A DNA stretch of 64,000 nt, from contig NW_020653750.1 in NCBI RefSeq assembly GCF_003589595.1, forward strand, positions 7,211,376 to 7,275,375. Direction: 5' to 3'. The translations under genes were made by a program, and so were the position numbers. Under the pieces are notes generated by a model. The model saw nothing but the letters and a program-made list of their open reading frames with translations, was not told the DNA's origin and did no database searches. Source of the stretch: Hyposmocoma kahamanoa. Lineage: Eukaryota > Arthropoda > Insecta > Lepidoptera > Cosmopterigidae. Shown one piece after another: positions 55,074-64,000 of the stretch (positions within the stretch are counted from its first letter, which is position 1; every line of letters begins with the position of its first letter).

Positions 55074-55557
55074 GCCAGTACGTGAATTTGAAGAAAATGT
55101 GATGCGAAATCAGTCTGCAAAATTTGTCAATCCATTTTTTGCATTTCAGTAACTTTGTACTTTAAGATACGAGTAAGAGAAAGTAAGGCGAGAATTTGCA
55201 ATTTAACTGTATTTTACTAAATTAATTTTATAAATTCGAATTCTGCAGTACTTTCAGTACATTGGAATTATTTATTGTGTCCGTTAATATTATGTGTCTA
55301 ATACATCATGGTTATACGTTTTTGCTTTTTACAACATTTTAGTTGTTTTTTCCAGTTGTATTATGTATGGAAGAATAGCTGGTCATCTGTTTATAAAAAA
55401 AAGTACCCGTCATTTGCAAAATCCATAATGTAGTGTTTGAGGGGTTGAACCATATTTAATCATACAAGAAATATATTATCATTGTGTTTGTTTCCTCGCA
55501 AATGTGAACATGAAAATGTGAAGGTAACGGACGTAATGGCAGTGCCCATCATAGATT
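55074..55557. other. AT-rich sequence, no feature seen
   Basis: Nothing recognised. Confidence 0.4.
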
Positions 55558-55780
55558 TTAACTGCCGTGGCCGAACGGTTACCATGCTGGTCTGCTATGC
55601 AAAGGTCCCGTTTTCGATTCCTGGGCCGGGAGTAATATCCGTATCCCCTACACTTATTTCCCTCGTGAATTTGAGTATAACTTGTGGTTGTCCACGTGTG
55701 TGACCATGGCACCCACAACACAGGGTTTCCCTTGTGCGGGGCTGTGAGTGTGTCCGTTAATATTATTATTATAGATATTT
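55558..55780 (+). mobile_element. SINE-C, tRNA-derived
   Basis: CGTGGCCGAACGGTTACCAT and TTTTCGATTCCTGGGCC are the A- and B-box regions. The body and the ATTATTATTATA tail match 42141-42345, plus a short CAACACAGGGTTTCCC segment absent there. Confidence 0.75.
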
Positions 55781-55787
55781 GCGAAGG

Positions 55788-55870
55788 TCTCCGTGGCACT
55801 GCAATTGCTATGGACAGGCGTGTCGTTTACTACAGCAACTTGCTCATCCTGTCACTTGGTATCATAAAAA
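55788..55870 (+). mobile_element. SINE-A 3' fragment
   Basis: Runs from TCCGTGGCACTGCAATTGCT to CACTTGGTATCATAAAAAAA. Confidence 0.7.
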
Positions 55871-56154
55871 AAGGTGGGCAATGAATCTGCTTCCTGCGAA
55901 TTACCAATCGCATTCGGGTGCAGCAAGCGAGGGCTGATAAATGGCGTCGAATAATAGCGTTAACATCCGACCACTCCGAAGGTCCGAATATATTTCATAC
56001 CTGCCGATCCAAGACGATGGCTGTACAGGCGCATCTATGGTGCCTTAATGCGACAAGTGTCATAAAACATGCTCACCTCAAGTTGATTTAGCGTCGATAA
56101 GTCCTTTACAATATAGGTCACAGAGCCAACATCCGGACGACGAGTGTTTTGTAA
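55871..56154. other. No feature recognised
   Basis: Moderately GC-richer than its neighbours; no ORF or repeat named. Confidence 0.4.
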
Positions 56155-56240
56155 AGATGACCTCGGTGGCCTAGTCTGCGTGTTCCGGGACACTACCGGA
56201 GTGAATTCCGTTGCTTTGACACTCATAGCATAGGGGTTTC
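56155..56240 (+). mobile_element. SINE-D fragment
   Basis: GATGACCTCGGTGGCCTAG, then GAGTGAATTCCGTTGCTTTG. Confidence 0.55.
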
Positions 56241-56317
56241 CTTACGTTCAGACCCAAGACATTTGTGTGCTCGTCCAGCACTTTATTACTATTAAGTAGA
56301 AGGTCCTTCTACTAGTC

Positions 56318-56385
56318 CACTACTATGGGTTCAGGACTTCACGAGCCATTGAGAAGTAATGTGAATCTTCTCCGATAAGCAAATA
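56318..56385 (-). mobile_element. SINE-B fragment
   Basis: GGGTTCAGGACTTCACGAGC and GTGAATCTTCTCCG match the middle of SINE-B. Confidence 0.45.
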
Positions 56386-56494
56386 AAATGAGTAAACGAT
56401 ATTGCTAATAGCAATGTTTATGTTATTGAATATCATTATTTTTTAACTACCATGATATTCATATAATATTTTATGAAAATGCTCTACTCGTTTC

Positions 56495-56600
56495 TTGTTA
56501 TTTTAGTACAAATAACGAACAAACATAGAAAAAATTCCTTTGATTTGGCTGGACTCGAATCAACTACCTCGCGCTACCGAGACTATCGCTCTCCCGGCAG
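56495..56600. repeat. Repeat-F tRNA-like fragment
   Basis: AAAAAATTCCTTTGATTTGG, CTGGACTCGAATCAACTACC and GCTACCGAGACTATCGC form a reversed tRNA-like arm. Confidence 0.5.
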
Positions 56601-56633
56601 AACTGTGGAATGATGGCTCATTCCACAGTTCTG
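56598..56633. repeat. Perfect 16-bp inverted repeat with TGGC loop
   Basis: CAGAACTGTGGAATGA (56598-56613) is mirrored exactly at 56618-56633, at the edge of the repeat-F fragment. Confidence 0.9.
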
Positions 56634-56849
56634 TTAAGACCAGACCTAAGGCAGACCATATAAATTTATTTAGGAACAATAGACCCGATAATGCATTGCA
56701 AAATTGGGGCACAAAATGCATCCATCAGCACTTTCGAGTCAGCACATATAGATGCGTCACCGATGGCTGCTGCCACCGCACGTGATGCGACGCGCCTCGC
56801 TGCCCGTCCCTCCACCCCGGCGGAAATGTTACGTGTGTGCGCCTTAACC

Positions 56850-58306
56850 CCTTTTTTTATTTATTTTTTGACGGGGGGAAATCTTTATGGATACCCCTGA
56901 GCCCAGGGAGACTCAGGGGTTATGTGGGGACTCTCCCTCCAGACTAGAGGGCCTACCCCACTAAAACCTCCCCGGGTTTACCTCTCGCCGGTTGAGTCGG
57001 CACCGTGGGGCCGGTGAACATTCACCACGACGCCGCCCGGCTGCCCTAGCTTGCGCCAGGGCTCCTGCGCTAACGGAAGGGCGGGTCGATTGTCTTCCGA
57101 CCCGCCCCCCAGATGAGTGAGTCCGTCCAATGCAGGCTCTGGAGTCCATATCCAGAAACCGCTGGCCTCACTAGGGGATCAGGCGAGCAGCGAACTGCCT
57201 TCGCCTTCTCCCCGTACGTCTGCGCCGAAGCGGGTCCTCGCACGCCGGCTCCGCGGCCTCCTTTTGCGACATAACCTCTCTGCAAAAGGAGGCCACCGCC
57301 TCCCAGGACTTCTCGCTACCGAGCATGGCGGCAACCACGCCCGGCAGCGAGAGGTCCTGCCCTATTGTCCCCGTCAGAGTACGGTGCTGTGCATCCCACT
57401 GGCTGCACACCTCTACAGTATGCTACGCGGTGTCATCCGCAGCACCGCACTCGTGGCACGACGTTGACGGTTCCCTCCTCGCCACCTTGTGCAGGTAGTG
57501 ACCGAAGCAGCCGTGCCCGGTCAGCACCTGCACAAGAACCGGCTCACCGACTCTACGAGGCCAGGACGGATCGCCTATGGTACTAGCTCCATAGTGGGGA
57601 TTCGTCAAGCCCTCTTTCCACCGGTCCCGCATGTACTGCACCGCAAGGCGGTGCTCTCGCTTGACCTCTTGGGGAGCGAGGCGCTCGCCTCAATCCCTCA
57701 TTCCCCGCCGGTAGGCGTGGACCTCCGCCAGGACCTCGGCTTCGAGGTCGCACGGCATAGAACAGGCGACGACGCTTGCGGCAGCGCAGGCCTCCGTCAT
57801 CTGGGGCCTCCTCAGCAACGATTTCGTCGCCGCTGATAAGGCCCCACTCTAAATGGGAGCCCCGTATAAGGCCATACTCCGGGTCACCTCGTATTGCGTA
57901 TTGGCGTATTGCCTTCTGCATGGGACTCCCGGCCTCCTGAGATTGGGCAGGAGTTGACCCAATGCACATGCAGTGCCCACTATTCGGGGAGCAAGTTGCC
58001 GGAAATGCTCCCCGAAGTTCCATCGCCGGTCCAGGACATGGCCCAGAATTTTCATCTGGGACCTGACTGGGATCGATACTCCTGCGATGGGGATGTGGGC
58101 GCCTGCTGGCACCGCCCAACCTCTGCCCCTCCCGCCGAAGACGGCCACATTCGTCTTCGGCACGGCGACTTCGAGCCCCAGCAGTTGCATTCGGCGGCAC
58201 ATGTCCGTCGCTACTGAGTCTCGTGGGGCCGCCTCCTGGAAGGTGGTCCCCCGGACGGCCACCAGCGTGTTATCGGCGTACGCGATGACCGCCGTCCAGG
58301 GGAGCA
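56850..58306 (-). pseudogene. 5'-truncated R1-clade LINE: end of RT, C-terminal region and 3' UTR
   Basis: The minus strand starts inside the RT with AVIAYADNTLVAVRG, the motif C box, in which the second catalytic Asp of YADD is Asn. It continues with the R1-type thumb: LGLEVAVPKTNVAVFG, MKILGHVLDRRWNFGEHF and LGQLLPNLRRPG. The following frames carry VLTGHGCFGHYLHKVARREP and SCHECGAADDTA (a Cys-rich C-terminal zinc motif). Frames shift at least three times. The 3' UTR matches bases 1-137 of the window, followed by an A-rich tail at 56850-56875. The flanks GTGCGCCTTAACCCCT (56837-56852) and GTGCGCTATAACCCCT (58307-58322) look like an aged 16-bp target duplication. It is antisense to the host gene. 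Confidence 0.8.
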
Positions 58307-58322
58307 GTGCGCTATAACCCCT

Positions 58323-58779
58323 GCATACGCCGCTGTAGTTGCATATAACGAGTTATACACTCTGTTTTTCACTTCGATTGCGAAGAAATTAACCAACAAT
58401 ATTACAAATTGCCTACTTTTTTAATTTTGTAATATAACACGGATTAAAAAAACAAAAGTAAAACTTTATTTTATAAAGTTCTAGTGTGTGTGGCTGTTGG
58501 CGCAGGCGTCATTGCCTCGGTCTTAAACGATGATTTTATTTTATGCACTAGAGCATAAAATCCTATTTTATGTAGCCTAAACCAAGCACAAATACGAACT
58601 TTAAGAGCATGAGAAGTGAAAAAATATACTTATTCAACTTAAAAAATAATAATCACTAATAAATGAGATGACAAACTTATTAAATTCTTTTAAATAATAA
58701 AATATCTTAATAAAGTAATATGGTATCGATAAAATAATGAATCTATATACTAATCATTATAATTGTAGAACTTAATATA
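58323..58779. other. AT-rich sequence, no feature seen
   Basis: A 9-bp inverted repeat (ATTTTATGC...GCATAAAAT) at 58538-58561 is the only structure noted. Confidence 0.4.
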
Positions 58780-59240
58780 GGGAGATCAGAGTTCTATGTC
58801 TTTAACAAAATCTTGTATTGCATAATAACACTTTTGTATGAGGAGGTTTTTCAACTTATTATAAAACACTTTACCGTCTTTCTGAAGTAAGTATATTACT
58901 ACGTACCATGTTAGATATTGCTCTGTAATAACGGCTATTTTTAAAATTGTAAGTTTAGGCGTTAGAGGTGCTTATGCTGTCTTTGTTCAAAGAGGTTTCT
59001 ATTTTTTCTAACAAATGTTGCTATTTCGAGTATATTCAAACATGGAAGGGTATATCTGTTGTTTTATGAAGAAAAAATTACAGCTGTCTCCACGGCATAC
59101 GTAGGTAGGACTATCCTGAGGTACTTTTTCTGCAGGATGAATATCTTTTGCGCCTCATTAGTGTGTCCCCACAGGATAATTCCACAGCGGAGCCAAGCAT
59201 TTGCATACACATAATATGCGGTCAAAGCACAATCCATGTC
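58780..59240 (-). pseudogene. Jockey-like LINE fragment, C-terminal end of ORF2
   Basis: The minus-strand translation reads ALTAYYVYANAWLRCGIILW, then GHTNEAQKIFILQKKYLRIV, then a frame broken by stops with LNILEIATFVRKNRNLFE and LLIQKCYYAIQDFVKDIE. This order (LRYGIILWG, LQKKxxR, ILExxxFVRKNxxLF, terminal YYSVxEFL) is that of the C-terminus of many arthropod Jockey-group RTs. The polymerase core is absent. Confidence 0.7.
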
Positions 59241-61584
59241 TGAATTTTATTTAAGTACACTCAAGGCGTAAATGAACTGTGATAGTTTAGTTTTTATCAA
59301 TAGACGTTGCTAATTTCAATTTCTGTTATACGAAAATAATATTAGCATTTTCTTACCAGCTCGACAACAACAACATTATCAATCCATTATACCTCGTGAG
59401 CACGTGTCTTTTATATGACAGGGGTCAAGGGAGTTAATATACTTATTAAAGCGGAATCGACTTGAACCCGTCAGAAAGAGCTTTATGTTCATGCAATAAG
59501 AACAAAAAGCGTTGCGCATTTCGTTTCCGCTCGGATTACTTAAGCCAAATTCACTACGTCTTTGTTGCTCTTATTATTATTTTAAGTGTCATGACTACCT
59601 GAAGTCACAATACGCCTAGCGTTGATTCACATTGCGCGCTGCATTAAAACGAGCAATGCAACGTAAACTATATTCCCTACAAAACAAGGCAACATTTCAT
59701 TAAACAAATAAATGAAAACGATGATGCAGTAAGCGGCGACGGGCTGCAGCGAGGTGCGGCGGGCACACTTTATAAAATGCAAAAATACTCAATCGGGGAC
59801 TTCCCAACTAACAAAATAAAGTCCTACACAAGTTACGTTAACGTTTTACATCCGACTTCTGGTTAGATAGGTTGGTCGTATAAACGCAAAGAAAACGTTT
59901 ATAAAAAGCGAAAGTGGCGCACTAATGTAATCAATGTAATCATTAAATACAGTTTTTCCTGGCAACTAATATAGTTAATTCAAATTTGTATAATGGGTAC
60001 GGGATGACTAAAGCGTTGTATAAAGAGCACAGAAAAAACATTTATCCGACAAAAACGTCGTATTAAGGTTAAAAAACGAAGTATTTTGTGTTATAAATGG
60101 TTTAAAACCATGTACTTGACTTTAAAGTTGAGCAAATGTTTTGAAATGTTGTATAAAATACTTTTTCGCTGAACTTCTTTCGGTGTGAATTAATGGATAA
60201 AAAATAACAAATACAATATAAGTTGAAATGGTGTGTTGTTGAAATTGATATTGTATGTGTAGTTGACAGAGATAGGCGTAAACTTCTGTGGGAATTTAAT
60301 TTAATTGGTATTTTAAACGACGATACTTAGTTTTACTTTCGCACTCGACGGATATTTGAAATTTTGTCAATTTATAATAATATTTGTAAAATATGTATAA
60401 AGTCGGCCATTGCTGTCAAGTCATCGGTTAAATGTTATACAACAATAATATAACATTTAGTCAAGTAAAGAACCTTGTTAGAAATCAAATAGAATCGTAT
60501 GTAATTGTATAATCTCTTTGAGTTTTTAAAGAAAATGTATTTTTTAAATATTATTCTCAAACATGGTGGAATTCTTATGAGAACAGAAAAAATAGAATGT
60601 TGCATTTTATAGGAAACATATTTGTTAACACACAAAGTTGTACGGGTGCAGAATTGCATGTGCTCACCCTAGTTTATAAAAAACTATAATATATCGTTTT
60701 GTAATTTACTTCAAGATAATAAGTATACTATGACGGTCTTAAACTACGGTTTTATTCATATATTGAATTTGTACACGTCCGCCAGATTCCGGTTTCCTCA
60801 GAAATTGAAGACCTCTGTACTATCTCTACAATATTTTCAGAAAATATTTGTACGGAACCATTCAAGGTTTCTACAGAACACTCTTCTGCAAGGATATCTT
60901 CATCTGCATAGCTGAGCTGTTTTTAAAAACTCATATGCCTTTTTAACTTTTCTTCTCCAGGTTCCACTATTTGAAATACATCTTTTTGTTGTTTTTCTTT
61001 AAATTTATAATAACCCCAAAATCTCTTCTTTTGTTTTATTTCAGTCATAAAATAACTTATATAAAACATTATTGTTAAATAAAAGGTATATAACAGGTTT
61101 ATCAACAACAATGATTTATAGATATAAATATTTAAATAAATAAAGAAATATTTCTCTTTTACATTAATTAAATTAACTGTTTAATAAAAAGTATATAATT
61201 GGTACTAAAATACCTTTGTGTCGTATAGATGTCATTCGAATTGGCAACTATATAATTGTCAAATAAATGTTTTTTGCAAACTTTGATAAACCAATTGGTT
61301 GTTTAGATGTCTCAATAGTTGTCTTTATATGACAATAATGACATTTAAAACACCTTTTTACGACTGAGACGTTAAGGAAACGTTTTAATTCAGACCATTA
61401 TGATTGTCGTATAATTAACTTGTGTAAAGATTTATTGAACTTTGATATTGGACTATTTAGTCAGATGACCAAACTGTCAAATCTAAAACATCTACGCTAC
61501 TCTACTGTTTAGGTATTAACCACTATAAAACACTTACAAGACTAACAGTCGTATAAGAGTTCACTTATACAACCTGCTTGTTTG
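59241..61584. other. AT-rich intronic sequence
   Basis: No exon or known repeat recognised. An 11-bp perfect inverted repeat (TAAATGTTATA) with a nine-base loop lies at 60429-60459. Open frames up to 74 codons are compositionally random. Confidence 0.35.
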
Positions 61585-61670
61585 TAGGGTTTATACGGTT
61601 TCCAAAGGATTGTGAACCGCCATTGATATGTAAGATTTTATCACGATGTTTTCCTTCATAGCGAGAGGTA
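61585..61670 (-). mobile_element. SINE-B fragment
   Basis: CGGTTTCCAAAGGATTGTGA and CACGATGTTTTCCTTCATAG match the middle of SINE-B. Confidence 0.5.
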
Positions 61671-62119
61671 AAGAACGTTATTACGGAATAAACGTCCAAA
61701 TCCCGTAATCACCGTAAACAATATTCACAAAAAGATATCAAAATACTATTGTCAGACTATTCCGTTTATTAGTCTCATGTTTTCAACATTTTGACTTTCC
61801 TACGGCTTTCTGTAAATTACTAGAGAAAATTCTAGTTCACTCATAAAGCAACACATACTAAATCCGTCGCCCTAACTGCCCTCGATTCCGCGCTCATTAG
61901 CGCCTCAATTTTCTCTAATTACCTGCTCATTTGCTACATGTCTACATAGTAAAGTCAATTTTAGCAGTCCCTTGTTAAAATTAAATAAAATGAAATGAAA
62001 AAATCCTTTATTAATGAAGAAAATAAAATGTCCATCGACAACGGCAACCACTTCCCACCAGGTAGCCTGTTTGTATGCCATTAAATAGTAAAAATAAAAT
62101 AAACGAAAAAAAGAAACAA
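61671..62119. other. AT-rich sequence, no feature seen
   Basis: Nothing recognised. Confidence 0.4.
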
Positions 62120-62515
62120 TAAAATCTATTATAATTATTAATACAAAGATCGAACACTCAGAAAAAAATCCTTCGATTCAGCCGGATTCGAACCGACGTC
62201 TTCTAGCTTACCGTGCCAAACGCTATACCAACTTGTATTTGGTTTTTCAACGACTAAAAGGTGATAAATCTTTCATAGATTTCTCATAGATGGCGCTACG
62301 ACTAACAAGTACAAAGACACGACGCAATCACATAGAAAAATTCGTGAGGTCCACTGGTTCGTTCCTTGGCTTAGTTGGTATAGCGTCTGACACGGTAAGC
62401 TAGAAGACGTCGGTTCGAATCCGGCCGGATCGTAGGAATTTTTTCTGAGTGTACGATCTTTGTATTAATAAATATAACAAACTAGTGGAGTAATTTCACA
62501 AAAAATAATTGAATA
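62120..62515. mobile_element. Repeat-F, complete: two inverted tRNA-like arms around a shared core
   Basis: The left arm (62137-62232) and right arm (62373-62469) are near-perfect reverse complements of ~96 bases. The right arm reads TGGCTTAGTTGGTATAGCG (A-box) and CGTCGGTTCGAATCCGGCC (B-box), so each arm is a tRNA-like promoter, facing inward. The core contains ATTTCTCATAGATGGCGCTA. Arm ends extend to AATACAAAGATCG on the left and CGATCTTTGTATT on the right. Decayed relatives lie at 25755, 39660, 50590 and 56495. Confidence 0.75.
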
Positions 62516-62689
62516 TCAATTCAATAAAAATTTAAAATAAAATCTGTCTTTTATTTTTTTATCTATGTATTATATTCGGTGTGAACCAATACCAGGGAGG
62601 AGAATCTTAGATTGGAGTTCCGATAGTACCAAGAATAAGTTGACCAAAGAATTAGTGCGATTTTTGCCAGTAGCTGACTTTAAACAAAA

Positions 62690-62815
62690 ATAGTTATTTG
62701 TTATGCAAGGCTGCAAAGTTGTTGTTTGACGCGAGTGCTTGTATTAAAACCTGAGCAAACAACTTTGCTGCCGAGCAAAACACACAACTTTTTACCCCAC
62801 TAATAGCCAGGAAAA
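62690..62815. repeat. Repeat-L, copy 2 (inverted relative to 34085)
   Basis: GGCTGCAAAGTTGTTGTTTG and AACAACTTTGCTGCCGAGC form a near-perfect inverted pair (14 of 15) around GACGCGAGTGCTTGTATTAA. Confidence 0.6.
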
Positions 62816-62937
62816 AGTTAGACGAAAGAAAAATAGTTGAACTATAACAAATCAGTTTTTATAAACGAAATTAGTTATCGTTGTCAATTTAGTGTCAACA
62901 GTAATAAGAATAAAATAAACCAACGGATTTAGACTCG

Positions 62938-63160
62938 TCTTACATAAATAATGTACGACAAATCGCATAGCTAAACGTGTGATTGTTTTTTTTTTTCATA
63001 GAAAGAAAAAGTTAGGTGCACCCAACGTGCACCACAGTCCATCGTCAAGTTCAAATTTCAAAAAACTTTTTCACGTTGACACTAACGTGGAAAACGCTTT
63101 TACGCGCAGATTTCTAATGAGAAAGAAAGCTTTTCCGAGGTGAAACATTTTTTTTTTAAA
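62938..63160. repeat. Repeat-M, copy 2 (inverted relative to 31310)
   Basis: TGTACGACAAATCGC at the left, CACAGTCCATCGTCAAG in the middle, and TAATGAGAAAGAAAGCTTTT at the right. Confidence 0.65.
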
Positions 63161-63194
63161 TAATATTTTAGCGTGTATTTTATAATAGGTGGGA

Positions 63195-63535
63195 CAGTTT
63201 TAATTCATAAAAAACGCACAGAACTGATGACTTCTAAAAGTATGGTATTTCATCAAGATAGCGCCATACGACACACATCTTTACCGTCGTCAAAAACTAT
63301 TTCAGTTTGGTTGGGATGTCTTACCACATCCATCGTATTTGCCCAACATAGCCCCTTTAAATTTTCACTTGTACTATACAAAATTCTTTAAATCGTCACG
63401 AATTTGGTAACGAAGAGACCATCAAACGACACTTAAAGCTATATTTCTATAAGTTTAATTTCATGATAGGGGAATTCTAAAATTACCCGAAAGATGATAA
63501 AAGATTGTAGATCAACATAGCCAACATACAGATTT
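63195..63535 (+). pseudogene. Decayed mariner transposase C-terminal fragment
   Basis: Translation in shifting frames gives SKSMVFHQDSAIRHTS (the HQDNA block with the second catalytic Asp), WDVLPHPSYLPNIAPLNFHL (normally HPPYSPDLAPxDYHLF) and, near the end, KLPER..KIVDQHS (normally LPERWQKVVEQNG). The third catalytic position in PDLAP reads Asn. Stops and at least one frameshift show it is dead. It ends only about 75 bases before the second exon of the claudin-like gene. Confidence 0.75.
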
Positions 63536-63610
63536 TCATTTTACTTTGTTTCTTTTTTTCAGTATTATTAGAATTTAATATGTTTATAAAACCCGGTGCT
63601 CTTCCTTCAG

Positions 63611-63844
63611 GAATCTACGTGTCCAACAATGAGTGCCTACGGTGGAGTGAATCAGGCGTATGGAAAATGTGCCGATCAGTGTTCAGACCAGATAAGCCGT
63701 TGAATCGATCGACGACGTCGACAACCGCTGCTCCTGTACCTGCTGCAGTTACACCTACATCACGAGGTCTACATAATAGCACTACAACGCGAACGCCACC
63801 TGCATTGATCTGTACTTTGACTGAAGAAACTGAAATATTTCTCG
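63611..63844 (+). CDS. Second coding exon of the claudin/PMP22-like protein, with Thr-rich loop insert
   Basis: The acceptor is CTCTTCCTTCAG, and joining to 48601 gives DAQPG-IYVSNNECLRWSESGVW without a shift. The exon is 234 nt, phase 1 at both ends, and closes with CTCG followed by GTAAGT. It encodes the rest of the first extracellular loop: ECLRW, then SGVWKMC (the W-x2-C signature), then ~45 residues rich in Thr, Ser, Pro and Ala with two N-glycosylation sequons (NRST, NSTT), then ICTLTEETEIFL with a second Cys. In ordinary claudins the two loop cysteines are about ten residues apart, so the insert is unusual. The remaining transmembrane segments must be encoded beyond the window. Confidence 0.7.
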
Positions 63845-64000
63845 GTAAGTTTTATTTGTACCAATGTTTTGTGTGTATGTTGCAGTTCCTATTGTGGTGT
63901 CGCGTTGTAAATGATACAGATCTTATTAAAAAAAATCAGCCTCAAATATCAGATGTTTCTAATACCATACAATAATTAAAAATACAGTAATAATGACTTC

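Larger units (their letters stand above)
48602..63610 (+). other. 15-kb intron of the claudin-like gene
   Basis: Bounded by GTAAGA at 48602 and CTCTTCCTTCAG ending at 63610. It contains most of the repeats listed from 48.6 to 63.5 kb on both strands. No further exon of the gene was recognised inside, though a very small exon could have been missed. Confidence 0.6.

Noticed and set aside
57489..58317. Several plus-strand frames of 100+ codons in the R1 region
   Set aside because: They are antisense shadows of the minus-strand R1 ORF2 remnant in GC-rich sequence.

Overview
The window looks like nuclear DNA from an insect, almost certainly a moth or butterfly. It is AT-rich, has no operon-like gene order, and is packed with short interspersed repeats of lepidopteran type: tRNA-derived SINEs, the 'AACCGACTTC' repeat, and TIR-bearing MITEs. 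Most long reading frames belong to transposable elements. Host coding sequence is sparse. Family names such as SINE-A or repeat-E are working labels used only in this answer.

Layout. 1-6.4 kb: the 3' tail of an R1-clade LINE, SINEs, a 5'-truncated LINE 3' end (about 2.8-3.4 kb), a hAT-like MITE, and a decayed TIR element carrying the remains of a THAP domain (4.54-5.78 kb). 6.43-9.19 kb: a complete Transib DNA transposon of the RAG1-related superfamily, with 36-bp terminal inverted repeats, a CGCCG target duplication and a nearly intact transposase. 10.4-15.5 kb: a full-length non-LTR retrotransposon on the minus strand with both ORFs open. 17.5-19.0 kb: the 5' half of another non-LTR element. 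19-30 kb: repeats, plus a probable first exon of a HAD-family phosphatase (21.0-21.2 kb, minus) and its degenerate duplicate at 19.2 kb. 31.7-33.9 kb: a broken APE-type LINE. 34-48 kb: mostly intergenic repeats.

48.4-63.85 kb: two plus-strand exons (48424-48601 and 63611-63844) join in phase. They encode the start of a claudin/PMP22-like four-transmembrane protein whose first extracellular loop carries a threonine-rich insert. The 15-kb intron between them holds a Harbinger-type MITE, several SINEs, an R1 fragment (56.8-58.3 kb, minus), a Jockey-like LINE tail and a decayed mariner.

There is no functional coupling between the genes as in an operon. The main story is transposon biology. The Transib copy is one A-run frameshift, plus a damaged C-terminal tail, away from an open transposase. 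One LINE has open ORFs. Several perfect short hairpins with four-base loops, some at the edges of truncated elements, suggest template-switch repair or an assembly artefact.
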